From contig NZ_CP107942.1 of the NCBI RefSeq assembly GCF_036053395.1, positions 1,392,501 to 1,456,500 on the forward strand: a DNA stretch of 64,000 nucleotides. Reading direction: 5' to 3'. Below the pieces are notes generated by a model. The model saw only the letters and a program-made list of their open reading frames with translations, made no database searches and was not told the DNA's origin. This stretch comes from Actinoplanes sp. NBC_00393. GTDB lineage: Bacteria > Actinomycetota > Actinomycetes > Mycobacteriales > Micromonosporaceae. This document shows positions 51,735-59,812 of the stretch, piece after piece (within the stretch, counting starts at the first letter, position 1; each line of letters opens with the position of its first letter). The position numbers and the translations under genes are program-made.

Positions 51735-52436
51735 TCAGTCGACATCGGCGCAGTGTTGAAGGGCTGCGGGATCGCGAACGAGCACCTGCCGATAGCCGGT
51801 GCCAACGATGCCGGAGGCGCGTAGCTCACGCATCGCCTTCTGCAGGGTGATCTCCGCAGCCCCGCACATGGTTGCCAGTTCCGACTGGGTGAGGTGAATG
51901 TCGACGACGATCCCGTCGCGGTCGCGATATCCGTACGCCGTCGAGATCTCCCACAGGACCCGGGCAAGGCGCACCTTGACCGGATACGAGGCGAAGTCGA
52001 CACGGCGGCGGTTCGCCAGGCGCAATCGGTCCGCCACGATGCCGGCGATCGCCATGGCGGCGTCCGGATGAGACCGCAGGAACGCGCGGAAGTCGTTGCG
52101 GTGGATGATCCGGATCGTCGACGTGCGGCAGGTGGTGACGGTCGCCGACCGGGGCGTTCCGTTCAACGCGGAGATCTCGCCGACCAGATCGCCGGAGACG
52201 CGGACATCCAGGAGGGCGTGCCGGCCGTCGGTCATGGCCGCGGTTACCTTGGTCAGACCGTCGCTGAGCAGGATGACATGGGACTCTTGGACGCCTTCCT
52301 GCAGGAGAACGCTCGACGCGGCGGCGGTTCGCGGGATCCCCAGCTGGAGGAACTCACGGCGGGTGGTTTCGTCGAGGCGGCTCAGCAATGTGCCGGGCAG
52401 CCAGGATGCTTCGGTCAAGCGCGCCTCCACGCTCAC
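51735..52436 (-). CDS. Crp/Fnr-family regulator with intact cyclic-nucleotide-binding cassette
   Basis: A 233-residue protein. The N-terminal cNMP-binding barrel (residues ~18-130) has the phosphate-binding cassette GDLVGEISALNGTPRSATV with the Glu and Arg that contact the cyclic phosphate and ribose. The dimerisation helix and winged helix (LTQSELATMCGAAEITLQKA, ~184-203) follow. It should therefore sense a cyclic mononucleotide. It lies 44 bases downstream of the PycTM-like gene on the same strand, and a nucleotidyl cyclase is encoded divergently, so it probably reads the same signal. It is convergent with the GH1 gene. Confidence 0.9.
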   Translation of the reverse strand: MSVEARLTEASWLPGTLLSRLDETTRREFLQLGIPRTAAASSVLLQEGVQESHVILLSDGLTKVTAAMTDGRHALLDVRVSGDLVGEISALNGTPRSATVTTCRTSTIRIIHRNDFRAFLRSHPDAAMAIAGIVADRLRLANRRRVDFASYPVKVRLARVLWEISTAYGYRDRDGIVVDIHLTQSELATMCGAAEITLQKAMRELRASGIVGTGYRQVLVRDPAALQHCADVD

Positions 52437-52480
52437 TACAACTCGCTGGCTCGACTACAGCATGCGATGCCACCGCTTCG

Positions 52481-52981
52481 CTAGGTAGTGATGATCACGA
52501 CGGCGGCCAGGGCCACGATCAAGCCGGCCGATGCCGACGCAACACACAGGCCAGGGAGGGACCGCAAAACCCGTCCATGCTTGGCCAGGGCGATATCGGC
52601 CAGAGTGGACACGGCGCTCCACGCCTCATCCCGCTGTTCCGCGATGTCGTCCGTCTCGGGCGGGCGGGCCGGGAACGCGAATCGATTCGTTCCCGGCGGC
52701 CCGGTCAGCCGCGGAGCCAGCGTCGCCAGCAGATGCCAACCACTGACGGCGACGCCGGCCAGCCAGGCGATCGCCCCGATGACGGCCAGGGCGTTCAGGG
52801 CGGGATTGTCGAGCCGGCCCAGCATGGGTGCCTGTTGAAGAACGGCTACTGCCATCCCGCCATGCAGGCCGAGCAGAATCTGGGCCTTCATGTCGGCGTG
52901 ACGAATCGTCGCCTGCAGGGACGCGGCGGCGTCCAGGGCCAGTCGCAGATCGCGGTACGGGCGGAGATCCTCAGCAGTCAT
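52481..52981 (-). CDS. Pycsar effector-like membrane protein (PycTM/DUF5706-like)
   Basis: A 166-residue protein starting MTAEDLRPYRDLRLALDAAA. It has the family's opening signature TIRHADMKAQILLGLHGGMA (residues ~26-45), where an amphipathic helix with a conserved Asp-x-Lys leads into the first membrane helix. Two further helices follow (LNALAVIGAIAWLAGVAVSG and, at the very C-terminus, SAGLIVALAAVVIITT). In Pycsar anti-phage defence, PycTM proteins respond to cCMP or cUMP and damage the inner membrane. A cyclase is encoded divergently 162 bases away. The assignment rests on pattern and context. Confidence 0.75.
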   Translation of the reverse strand: MTAEDLRPYRDLRLALDAAASLQATIRHADMKAQILLGLHGGMAVAVLQQAPMLGRLDNPALNALAVIGAIAWLAGVAVSGWHLLATLAPRLTGPPGTNRFAFPARPPETDDIAEQRDEAWSAVSTLADIALAKHGRVLRSLPGLCVASASAGLIVALAAVVIITT

Positions 52982-53011
52982 GCGTCCAGTGCACCGCCGA
53001 TTCCCGGACGC

Positions 53012-53033
53012 GAATACATCTTCGTATGTGTTC
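53012..53033. promoter_or_regulatory. Imperfect AT-rich dyad between effector and cyclase genes
   Basis: The 162-bp region between the divergent PycTM-like and cyclase genes contains GAATACAT followed after four bases by GTATGTGTTC, an imperfect inverted repeat in an otherwise GC-rich setting. It may be a Crp-type operator or part of a promoter. It does not match the classic TGTGA-N6-TCACA site well. Confidence 0.25.
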
Positions 53034-53143
53034 CGGCTCCGCGATCGGCTTCCGGACAACCCATAGATATACGTAATCGCCTCGGGGTGCGGCCGGTAGA
53101 GAGAAGGGGACACAACGACCCCGTCACCGGAGGGTGGACGCTC

Positions 53144-53878
53144 GTGCCCGAGATACCGGATCCGCATCGCCGAGTCCTCGTCGCGGCGGACATGGAGAGC
53201 TACAGCAGGCGGAACAACGTCCTGCAGCATCGCGCCCAGCTGGCGTTCCGGCGGATCATGGACGATGCCACCACGGCGGTCGGGCTGAACCGCGTCGACT
53301 GGCAGATCCAGCAGGGCGGCGACGGAGAACTGGCAGTCCTGCCGGCCGGCACCAGCGAGCGGACCGTCGCGGCCCGGCTCGCCCCGGTTGCCGATCAGCT
53401 GCTACGAGAACACAACCAGGGGCTCGCCACCGAGGCGAAGGTCCGGCTCCGCCTCGCCGTCCATCAAGGGCTCGTCCACCTGGACGGCGCCAACGGATTC
53501 CCGAGCGACGCCGTCGTCCACGTCTGCCGGTTGGTCGACTCGCCGCAGCTCAAACAGGCACTGCGGACCTTCACCGGCGCGAACGTGGCGCTCATCGTCT
53601 CGGATTCGCTGTACCGCGAGGTCATCGAGCATTACGGCGATCTGCGCCCCGACCAGTTCGCGCAGGTCCGCGCCGAAATCCCGGACAAAGGCTTCAGCGC
53701 CGCCGCCTGGATCTACGTCCCCGGCGAGAATGCCGCAGGCGCGCCGACCCAGGCCCATTCATCGCCGGCCCCGACGACATCACCCGAGGTGCCGGTCAGC
53801 CAGTCCTTCAGCGGAATCACCACACACGGGCCCACCCAGTTCGGCAACCACAACACGATGCGGAACTCCGATGGATGA
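53144..53878 (+). CDS. Class III nucleotidyl cyclase-like protein with C-terminal amyloid-type motif
   Basis: A 244-residue protein from a GTG at 53144 behind GGAGGGTGG. The class III cyclase fold is seen in VLVAADMESYSRRN (metal Asp16), QIQQGGDGELAVLP (second metal Asp60 in the GDG turn), RLRLAVHQGLVHLDG and DAVVHVCRLVDSPQLKQAL, equivalent to the VNxAARL helix but with altered residues. The changes are compatible with pyrimidine cyclases (PycC-like). After a Pro/Ser-rich linker the protein ends in ITTHGPTQFGNHNTMRN (residues 225-241), which is repeated in the next protein. Substrate (ATP, CTP or UTP) cannot be read by eye. Confidence 0.78.
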   Translation: MPEIPDPHRRVLVAADMESYSRRNNVLQHRAQLAFRRIMDDATTAVGLNRVDWQIQQGGDGELAVLPAGTSERTVAARLAPVADQLLREHNQGLATEAKVRLRLAVHQGLVHLDGANGFPSDAVVHVCRLVDSPQLKQALRTFTGANVALIVSDSLYREVIEHYGDLRPDQFAQVRAEIPDKGFSAAAWIYVPGENAAGAPTQAHSSPAPTTSPEVPVSQSFSGITTHGPTQFGNHNTMRNSDG

Positions 53879-56021
53879 CGACAAGCCGGAAGAACCGGGC
53901 GCCGATGTGGTTCCGGTCGACGAATCACCGGCGAGCGGCGCCGACGAGCAGACACCGGCGGAGCCCGCGCCGGAGCCGCCGACTGTCCCCGAGGCAACGC
54001 CCACGCCGGTGGGCAGCCCGGTGGAGGAGGGCGACGCCGCTGCGATCGACCCGGACTCCCTACTGATCGACCGGCATGTCGCCAGCGAGATCTTCGGTGA
54101 TCTCTACACCGGCACGACGACCCACGGGCCTGCGCAACTCGGCAACAACAACACGATGCACAACTACTTCGGGAAGCAACCGCTGGACCCGATCATCAGT
54201 AAGCTTCCCGCGCTGTCGGTCTACGTCGCTACCGATGTCGACGACCAGCTCGATGACATGCTGTCGCGACGATCGACGGCCTGCCTCGTCGGGCCCCGGA
54301 ACTCGGGCCGATACAGCACCGCCCGTGCCGCCCTGGGACGTAGGCACAAACGCGGTCCCGTTTTCGAGATCGCATTGCCCACCGATGTCACACCGGAAGC
54401 CCTGCTCGCCAAACCGTCCCGACTGGCCGAGGACAGCGGCTTCCTGCTGCGGCTACCCGGCGACGGCCACATCGACGTGATGCGCAAGCTGGCCGCTCTC
54501 TTTCGTCAGCGGTCCTCCAGCCTGCTGCTGATCAAGGACGAGGAACCGAGGCGATCGGACCTGCACGGAGGTGAGGTCCGGCACCACGCGCCCGAACCGA
54601 TCGAAGTCTTCCGCAGTCACCTGACAAATGCGCTGCCTGACGTGGAGGCCGAGGTGATCGACGGATACCTCACCGACGAGGTCGAGGCCGCGCTCAAGGC
54701 TGTCTACGGTCCCAAGGAGAGCGTCGCGCTCGCGAATGCGATTGCCCGAGAGCATCCGGCCAGCAGTGAGCGTCTGTCGGCGATCCTCAACCGTTCTCAA
54801 CCCAAACGGCGCGAGCGAGCCGCTGCCATCCTGCTGCCCGGCACGAGTGAGTCCTCGGCGAAAGGCCGCAGAGCCGGTCAACACGAACGCGCCTTCCGGC
54901 TGTCGTATGCCGTGTTCTATCGCCGTCCACTGCACTACGTGTTCGAAGCGGCTGATCTGCTCCTCCGCGAGATCGACAGCGCTGCGCTCCGGCCTGACTG
55001 GGGCAGCATGGCGCTGCAGCATCCGGTTCCGGAACTGCTCGGGCCGGTGCTGAAGAAGGACTGGGAAGCCGGGCGCGAAGCCGGCAACGCCGCGCTCGGT
55101 GGATCCAGGATCGCCTGGATCAGGGACGCGGGCCTGCGCGGAGCAATCATCGACGTCGCCTGGCACGACTTCGACGGCACCCGGAGATCTCTGCTGAAGT
55201 GGCTCGACCGTCTGGTCTCGGAAGGCGACGAAACCATGCGGCGAGCCGCTGCGGAGACCGCGGGACTTCTCGTCCACTACGACTTCGAGCGCGTGCATGA
55301 GGACCTGGTCGACAGGTGGGCCGCCTCGCCGAAACCCGACGTCCGCCAGGCTGCGGCGTGGACCATGCGGCTCTCCGACATGGCCGGCGACGTCGGGCCC
55401 AAGGTCCGCGCGAAACTGAGCGAATGGTGCTCCAGCCGGAGCAACTATCAGAGCGACACGGCCGCTCGCGTCTATGCGAGCGGACTCGAGCAGACCGTCC
55501 TCGCATGGAGCATGTACGACCTTGCCCGGGTTGCCGGCACTGCATATCAGAAGCGGCGGCGGGTGGTCGCGGAGGCGGTGAATCAACTGTATCGGCCCGA
55601 CCGGGCAGGGTGGATCCTTGCCGAACTGCGTGTCTGGGCCAAAGGGACACCGCTCCTTCAGGTGCACGCCGTAGGCGCAATGCTGGCCCTGACCGCCAGG
55701 GTGGATGCGGAGGCGCCGGACGGCCGGCCGGATCTTCTCGCGCGGCTCGCCGAGGGGAGCATCGGCATCGAGGATCTCGGCCACCTCTGGCTCGTCGCGT
55801 TCTTCGAGGCCGGCACCGCAACGACAGCCGCGATGACACTGGCGCGATGGATCCGGTACGGCGAGTCGGCAGAAGAATTTCGTCCCTATCTCATCGCGCT
55901 CTTGGACGCGATGGTCCCGAAGCCGGCGATGCGCCGACGGATCTTGTTCTACCTGAAGAGAATGCCCGGCTTCAAAGACGGGCTACCCGACTGGATGCAG
56001 GAGAGGAGGCGGGACTCGTGA
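53871..56021 (+). CDS. STAND/NLR-like protein with N-terminal amyloid-type motif and degenerate P-loop
   Basis: A 716-residue protein overlapping the cyclase gene by eight bases. Residues 1-80 are acidic, Pro/Glu-rich and disordered. Residues ~81-100 carry GTTTHGPAQLGNNNTMHN, nearly identical to the C-terminal motif of the cyclase. A P-loop-like segment follows, CLVGPRNSGRYST (Gly141-Thr150), where the usual GK(S/T) is GRYS, and a Walker-B-like LLLIKDEE near 217-224. The rest (~300-716) is all-helical with HEAT-like repeats (VRQAAAWTMRLSDMAG), suiting a sensor. It looks like an NLR-type NTPase that might oligomerise and template the cyclase. Nucleotide hydrolysis is doubtful because of the altered P-loop. 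Confidence 0.72.
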   Translation: MDDDKPEEPGADVVPVDESPASGADEQTPAEPAPEPPTVPEATPTPVGSPVEEGDAAAIDPDSLLIDRHVASEIFGDLYTGTTTHGPAQLGNNNTMHNYFGKQPLDPIISKLPALSVYVATDVDDQLDDMLSRRSTACLVGPRNSGRYSTARAALGRRHKRGPVFEIALPTDVTPEALLAKPSRLAEDSGFLLRLPGDGHIDVMRKLAALFRQRSSSLLLIKDEEPRRSDLHGGEVRHHAPEPIEVFRSHLTNALPDVEAEVIDGYLTDEVEAALKAVYGPKESVALANAIAREHPASSERLSAILNRSQPKRRERAAAILLPGTSESSAKGRRAGQHERAFRLSYAVFYRRPLHYVFEAADLLLREIDSAALRPDWGSMALQHPVPELLGPVLKKDWEAGREAGNAALGGSRIAWIRDAGLRGAIIDVAWHDFDGTRRSLLKWLDRLVSEGDETMRRAAAETAGLLVHYDFERVHEDLVDRWAASPKPDVRQAAAWTMRLSDMAGDVGPKVRAKLSEWCSSRSNYQSDTAARVYASGLEQTVLAWSMYDLARVAGTAYQKRRRVVAEAVNQLYRPDRAGWILAELRVWAKGTPLLQVHAVGAMLALTARVDAEAPDGRPDLLARLAEGSIGIEDLGHLWLVAFFEAGTATTAAMTLARWIRYGESAEEFRPYLIALLDAMVPKPAMRRRILFYLKRMPGFKDGLPDWMQERRRDS

Positions 56022-56917
56022 GCACCGAATACGGACCGGTGTCCCCGTCGGTAAGCAGATGGCTGCGCTTCAGCGCCTGGCTCGGCCGGATGTGGCGGGC
56101 TTTCCTTGCTCTGTTCAGCCCACCACAGCCTGAACCGGAAGCCTTGCCGGTTCCCGTCTCGCCGGCACCGCCTCCGCCGCCGCCGCCACCTCCGGGCCGG
56201 TTGAGCGGGCGGCGCAAGCTGCAGAATCCGATGGTGGTCCCGGCCGATGGCTATATCTACACCTTCCAGGTGTACGCCACCTTCATCTGGGAGGCCGAAG
56301 GCCTCTACAAGGATCAGCTGAGCAGCGCCATGGACGGCCATATGCCGTTTGCTGTCCGGCATCTCAAGGCACTCGCCGCACAACACGCGCGGCAGCATGC
56401 GCCGCACCGCGCCCGGGAGTTGGAAGTAGCGCTGCAACAGTCACTCAAGGAGAAGGGCGCCTGGAAATTCAGCTGGAACGGCGTGGCATTGAGCTGCAGG
56501 CCGCACATCTGGGTGGAGCTGGACGATCAGGTCAAGCAGGCTGTGCAGCCTTACTGGGAGCAGCTGATCAAGCTCGATTGTGAGCATGACGTGCAGGTGC
56601 GGCGCGCCGAGTACGCCGAGAAGATGAGCAAGCAGTGGACCGCGATCCTGACCGATCTCATGGGCAGCCCGGTAGCCGACGGCGCGGCCGAGATGACCGA
56701 GAAGGAGCTGTTCGAAGTGGTCCGGAAGATCGTCGCGGAACAGAAAGCTGCTGCTGAGAAACTCGAGGACCTGATGGCGAGGAAGGCCGAGGAAAGCGAC
56801 AACTTCGAGCGCACCGACCATTTCGACGCATTACGTGAACGACTGGAGCGTAGGGCGGACCGGCAGTTCGCCGGCGCCGACACCGCCGCCGGAAACGGGA
56901 GCGGCCCGCAGCAGTGA
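56018..56917 (+). CDS. Proline-tract protein with possible SPFH-like domain, third gene of the cyclase-STAND operon
   Basis: A 299-residue protein from a GTG overlapping the STAND stop (GTGA). An N-terminal amphipathic/hydrophobic helix (WLRFSAWLGRMWRAFLALFS, residues 14-33) may associate with the membrane. A Pro-rich spacer with nine consecutive prolines follows (~50-60). The middle domain (VVPADGYIYTFQVYATFIWE, then paired charged helices) recalls SPFH/band-7-like proteins, but the match is weak. The C-terminal third is a long charged helix (EKELFEVVRKIVAEQKAAAE), probably a coiled coil. No family was recognised with confidence. Its position suggests a membrane scaffold or partner of the STAND protein. 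Confidence 0.7.
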   Translation: MSTEYGPVSPSVSRWLRFSAWLGRMWRAFLALFSPPQPEPEALPVPVSPAPPPPPPPPPGRLSGRRKLQNPMVVPADGYIYTFQVYATFIWEAEGLYKDQLSSAMDGHMPFAVRHLKALAAQHARQHAPHRARELEVALQQSLKEKGAWKFSWNGVALSCRPHIWVELDDQVKQAVQPYWEQLIKLDCEHDVQVRRAEYAEKMSKQWTAILTDLMGSPVADGAAEMTEKELFEVVRKIVAEQKAAAEKLEDLMARKAEESDNFERTDHFDALRERLERRADRQFAGADTAAGNGSGPQQ

Positions 56918-56929
56918 GTGCGTCACAAC

Positions 56930-56959
56930 GTGGTCCCGGCGATTCCTCGCCGGGACCAC
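56930..56959. terminator. Bidirectional hairpin terminator
   Basis: A perfect 13-bp stem GTGGTCCCGGCGA (56930-56942) and its complement (56947-56959) flank a TTCC loop. It lies between the convergent ends of the cyclase-STAND operon (56917) and the esterase gene (56969), so it can serve both. Confidence 0.75.
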
Positions 56960-56968
56960 CGACGTGAC

Positions 56969-58675
56969 TCAGTGGGTCCGGAACTGTTCGCTGTGCAGGC
57001 CGAACGAGCGGTCCAGCTTCGGCATCCAATAGGCGTCGTCGTGCCGGCCCGGGCCGAGCTGGTAGTCGTGGCGGACGCCCTTGGTGGCCAGCGCCGTGCT
57101 CATCTGCTGGGCGGCCGCGCCGAAGCGGTACTCGTCGGCGTCGCCGCCGTCGAAGTAGTAGCGGTGCCGGTTCAGGTCCGCCGCCGGCATCGCGGCGACC
57201 ATGGTGAGGGGCCGCAGCCCGGCGTTGGCGGCCTGTTCGGCGGGGGTGCCGGCCAGCGGCGGCAGGCTCAGGGCGCCCATGTGGCTGGCGATCGAGCTGA
57301 ACACCGCGGGGTTGCCCAGGCCGAGGGTGAACGCGCCTTGCCCGCCCATCGAGATGCCGCTGATTCCGCGGTGGTCGCGGTCGGCGATCGTCCGGTAGGC
57401 CCGGTCGACCAGCGGCACGATCTCGTCGACGATCATGGTGCGGTAGTTGCCGGCCGCGGTGTCGACGTACCAGCCGCTGCCGCCGTCCGGGAACACGACG
57501 ATCATCTCGGCCAGGCCGTTGTCCTTGATCAGCTTGTCGAGGACGCTGTCGATGTCGCGTGCCTCCCACTCGATGTTGCTGCCGTTGACGCCGTTGAGCA
57601 TGTAGACGACCGGGTACCGCTTGGCGTTCGTGCGGGTGTAGCTCGCCGGCAGGTACACGTTGAACTGCGCCCGCCGGCCCATCGCCGCGGAGGCGTAGTC
57701 GTCGCGGAAGAAGCGCGCCTGGTCGCCGAGTTCAAGCTGGCGGCGCGGGTCCAGGTAGAGCAGTTCCCGGGTCGGCGGCAGGCCGGTCCAGGTGCGGATG
57801 GTGTCCGCCACGAGCCGGCCGCGGGCGTCCACGAACACCTCGGCCTGCGCGTCGGTCAGCGTCACCGGGCCGTTCTTCAGCAGGGCCCGCAGCTCACTCA
57901 GCCGCCGTCCGGCGGTGTCACCCTGGTGGAAGAAACCGGGGGCAAGAGTCGCGGCATACCCGCGAAGATCACCGGCGGCCACGGCGCGATGCTGCCGGCT
58001 CAGCACGGCACAGGCGTGCGCCAATTGGGTACGCGTAGCAGCAGTCCCGGTGATCCCCGCGAGGGACCGCAGCCGGGCCTTGGTGAACAGGCCGACCGGC
58101 CCCTGGTAGAAGCCGCCGCCACCAGTGCCGTCGTAGACGCGCACCGCGAGCACGTTGGTGCCACCCCATCGCAGCAGCCCGTCCGCCGGGTAGTACTCGC
58201 GCGGCACCTCCCAGGTCGAGTCGAACGACGGCGGGAAGCCCCCGGTGCGCCCGATCTCCTGGCCGTTGAGGAACGCCTGATCCGCGTCGTCGATCTTGCC
58301 GAGCGCGGCGACCACCGCCGAGTCGCTGACCCCGGCCGGCCGCTCGGGCAGGGTGAATGTCTTGCGGTACCAGGCGAATCCGTCGTACGAGGCGAGGTCG
58401 GCGTGGGCGCCCCAGTTGTCCGGGACGGTCCAGTCCCGCCAGGCGCTGTCGGCGAAGGCGGGATCCGCCCACGCGACGTCGTCGCCGGTGCTGAACTTCC
58501 AGCCGTCGCCCGCCAGGTCGACTCCGAAGTCGGCGGAGCCGGTGGTGGCGCACGACGTGTCCGAGGGCTTAGGCCCTGCTGAAGCCGATGTGGGAACGTT
58601 CACAGATACAAGCGTGAGGAGTAGGGTGCCCAGCAGAGCGCTGCCTGGGCGGCGGAAGCGAGCGGTGGTCGGCAT
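56969..58675 (-). CDS. Secreted esterase (Esterase D/feruloyl-esterase-like) with N-terminal beta-sandwich
   Basis: A 568-residue protein starting MPTTARFRRPGSALLG behind AGGAGGG. It has a Sec signal peptide cut near ASA-GPK (residue ~33). A galactose-binding-like beta-sandwich follows (~45-185; WYRKTFTLPER, FLNGQEIGRTGGFP), then a helical middle part and a C-terminal Esterase-D-type alpha/beta hydrolase with RRAQFNVYLPASYT, the nucleophile elbow GISGISMGGQGAF, and a His in PGRHDDAYW. Similar secreted enzymes deacylate plant polysaccharides or mycolates. It stands alone, ending at a shared terminator. Confidence 0.88.
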   Translation of the reverse strand: MPTTARFRRPGSALLGTLLLTLVSVNVPTSASAGPKPSDTSCATTGSADFGVDLAGDGWKFSTGDDVAWADPAFADSAWRDWTVPDNWGAHADLASYDGFAWYRKTFTLPERPAGVSDSAVVAALGKIDDADQAFLNGQEIGRTGGFPPSFDSTWEVPREYYPADGLLRWGGTNVLAVRVYDGTGGGGFYQGPVGLFTKARLRSLAGITGTAATRTQLAHACAVLSRQHRAVAAGDLRGYAATLAPGFFHQGDTAGRRLSELRALLKNGPVTLTDAQAEVFVDARGRLVADTIRTWTGLPPTRELLYLDPRRQLELGDQARFFRDDYASAAMGRRAQFNVYLPASYTRTNAKRYPVVYMLNGVNGSNIEWEARDIDSVLDKLIKDNGLAEMIVVFPDGGSGWYVDTAAGNYRTMIVDEIVPLVDRAYRTIADRDHRGISGISMGGQGAFTLGLGNPAVFSSIASHMGALSLPPLAGTPAEQAANAGLRPLTMVAAMPAADLNRHRYYFDGGDADEYRFGAAAQQMSTALATKGVRHDYQLGPGRHDDAYWMPKLDRSFGLHSEQFRTH

Positions 58676-58754
58676 CGAGCCCTCCTGGCGGAGACGCACA
58701 CAGGTTCACACACGAAACGTGGTGGACGAACATTGACAACTTTCGCAATAGATG

Positions 58755-59747
58755 TCAACCACGTCCGAAACTGTCGGAATCGGCGAGGGCATCGCCGAGC
58801 GGTGTGCGCTGATAGAGGACGGACCGACCGGACCGGGCGCGGCTGAGCAGCCCGGCGCGGTGCAGCACCGCTAAGTGGTCGCCGACCGCGCCGGTGGTCA
58901 TGCCGTAGGCGCGGGCCAGCTGGCTCGTGCTGGCCGGGTCGGCGAGGGCGGCCAGCAGCTGGGCGCGGGAGCGGCCGAGCAGCGCCGCCAGCGGCTCCGG
59001 CGCCGACGGTGGGCCGTGCTCCAGCAGGGTGGCGACGCCCCGCGCCGGGTAGACGATCGCTTTCGGCCACGGCTCGTCGGCGAATACCGCGAACGAGGGC
59101 CAGACGAAGACCGACGGGACGAGCAGCAGGCCGGACCCGCCCAGCACGGTCGTGCCGCCCACGCGGCCGATCAGGTCGATGCCGCCGGAACGCCAGCGGA
59201 CCTTCGGGTGCAGGCCGGCCAGGGCCGCCGCCCAACCGGAGCGGCTCAGCTCGCCGGAACGGTGCACCACGTCGCGTTCGCAGAGCAGGCGCAGCCGCGG
59301 CCAGTCGTCGGCGAGCAGCGCTGCCCAAGCCGTGGCCAGGAAACCGGCGAGCTGGTCCAGCACGCCCGGCGAGGTCAGCACCGACCGGGCGGGTCCGGTG
59401 GCGTCCGGGCGCCGCTGCAGGTAGTAGTCGATCTCCGCGCGGGCCACCGCCGGCGGCGTCGCGAGCAGCGCGGTCAGGTCGTCGTTGATCGTCTGGGCGA
59501 GCCGCCGCGGCGGCGGCGACAGGATGTTCGCGCCCGACCGCGGCAGCCGCAGGGTGAGGATCGCGGCCAGGGCGGGGTCATCGCGCAGCGCGGCGAAGCG
59601 CGGCCGCAGCCGGCCCAGCCACCTTTCGGGTACGCCGTGCGAGTGCGGCCCGGCCAGCCCACGGATCAGGTGCTGCAGCTCGAAGACGGGCGACAACGCG
59701 AACCTGGTCTGCAGTAGGTCCTCCGCGCCGACCTCGAACCGGATCAC
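58755..59747 (-). CDS. ArsR-type HTH regulator with DUF5937-like N-terminus
   Basis: A 330-residue protein. The N-terminal ~240 residues (MIRFEVGAEDLLQTRFALSP, then FELQHLIRGLAG) match the actinobacterial DUF5937 region. The C-terminal ~80 residues form a winged helix (TSQLARAYGMTTGAVGDHLAVL, RAGLLSRARSGRSVLYQRT) of the ArsR type. It is divergent from an MFS exporter gene with 65 bases between starts, the standard arrangement for an efflux repressor in this family. Confidence 0.88.
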   Translation of the reverse strand: MIRFEVGAEDLLQTRFALSPVFELQHLIRGLAGPHSHGVPERWLGRLRPRFAALRDDPALAAILTLRLPRSGANILSPPPRRLAQTINDDLTALLATPPAVARAEIDYYLQRRPDATGPARSVLTSPGVLDQLAGFLATAWAALLADDWPRLRLLCERDVVHRSGELSRSGWAAALAGLHPKVRWRSGGIDLIGRVGGTTVLGGSGLLLVPSVFVWPSFAVFADEPWPKAIVYPARGVATLLEHGPPSAPEPLAALLGRSRAQLLAALADPASTSQLARAYGMTTGAVGDHLAVLHRAGLLSRARSGRSVLYQRTPLGDALADSDSFGRG

Positions 59748-59812
59748 CCCTCGACCTTACGTCCCTCGACGAAACATTAGAGGTACGGCGTACGCCCCGG
59801 CACGCTCCACCC

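Noticed and set aside
52388..53143. An upstream extension of the cyclase frame
   Set aside because: It is antisense to the PycTM-like gene, has no domain, and a GTG with a good ribosome binding site at 53144 gives a protein beginning exactly at the cyclase fold.
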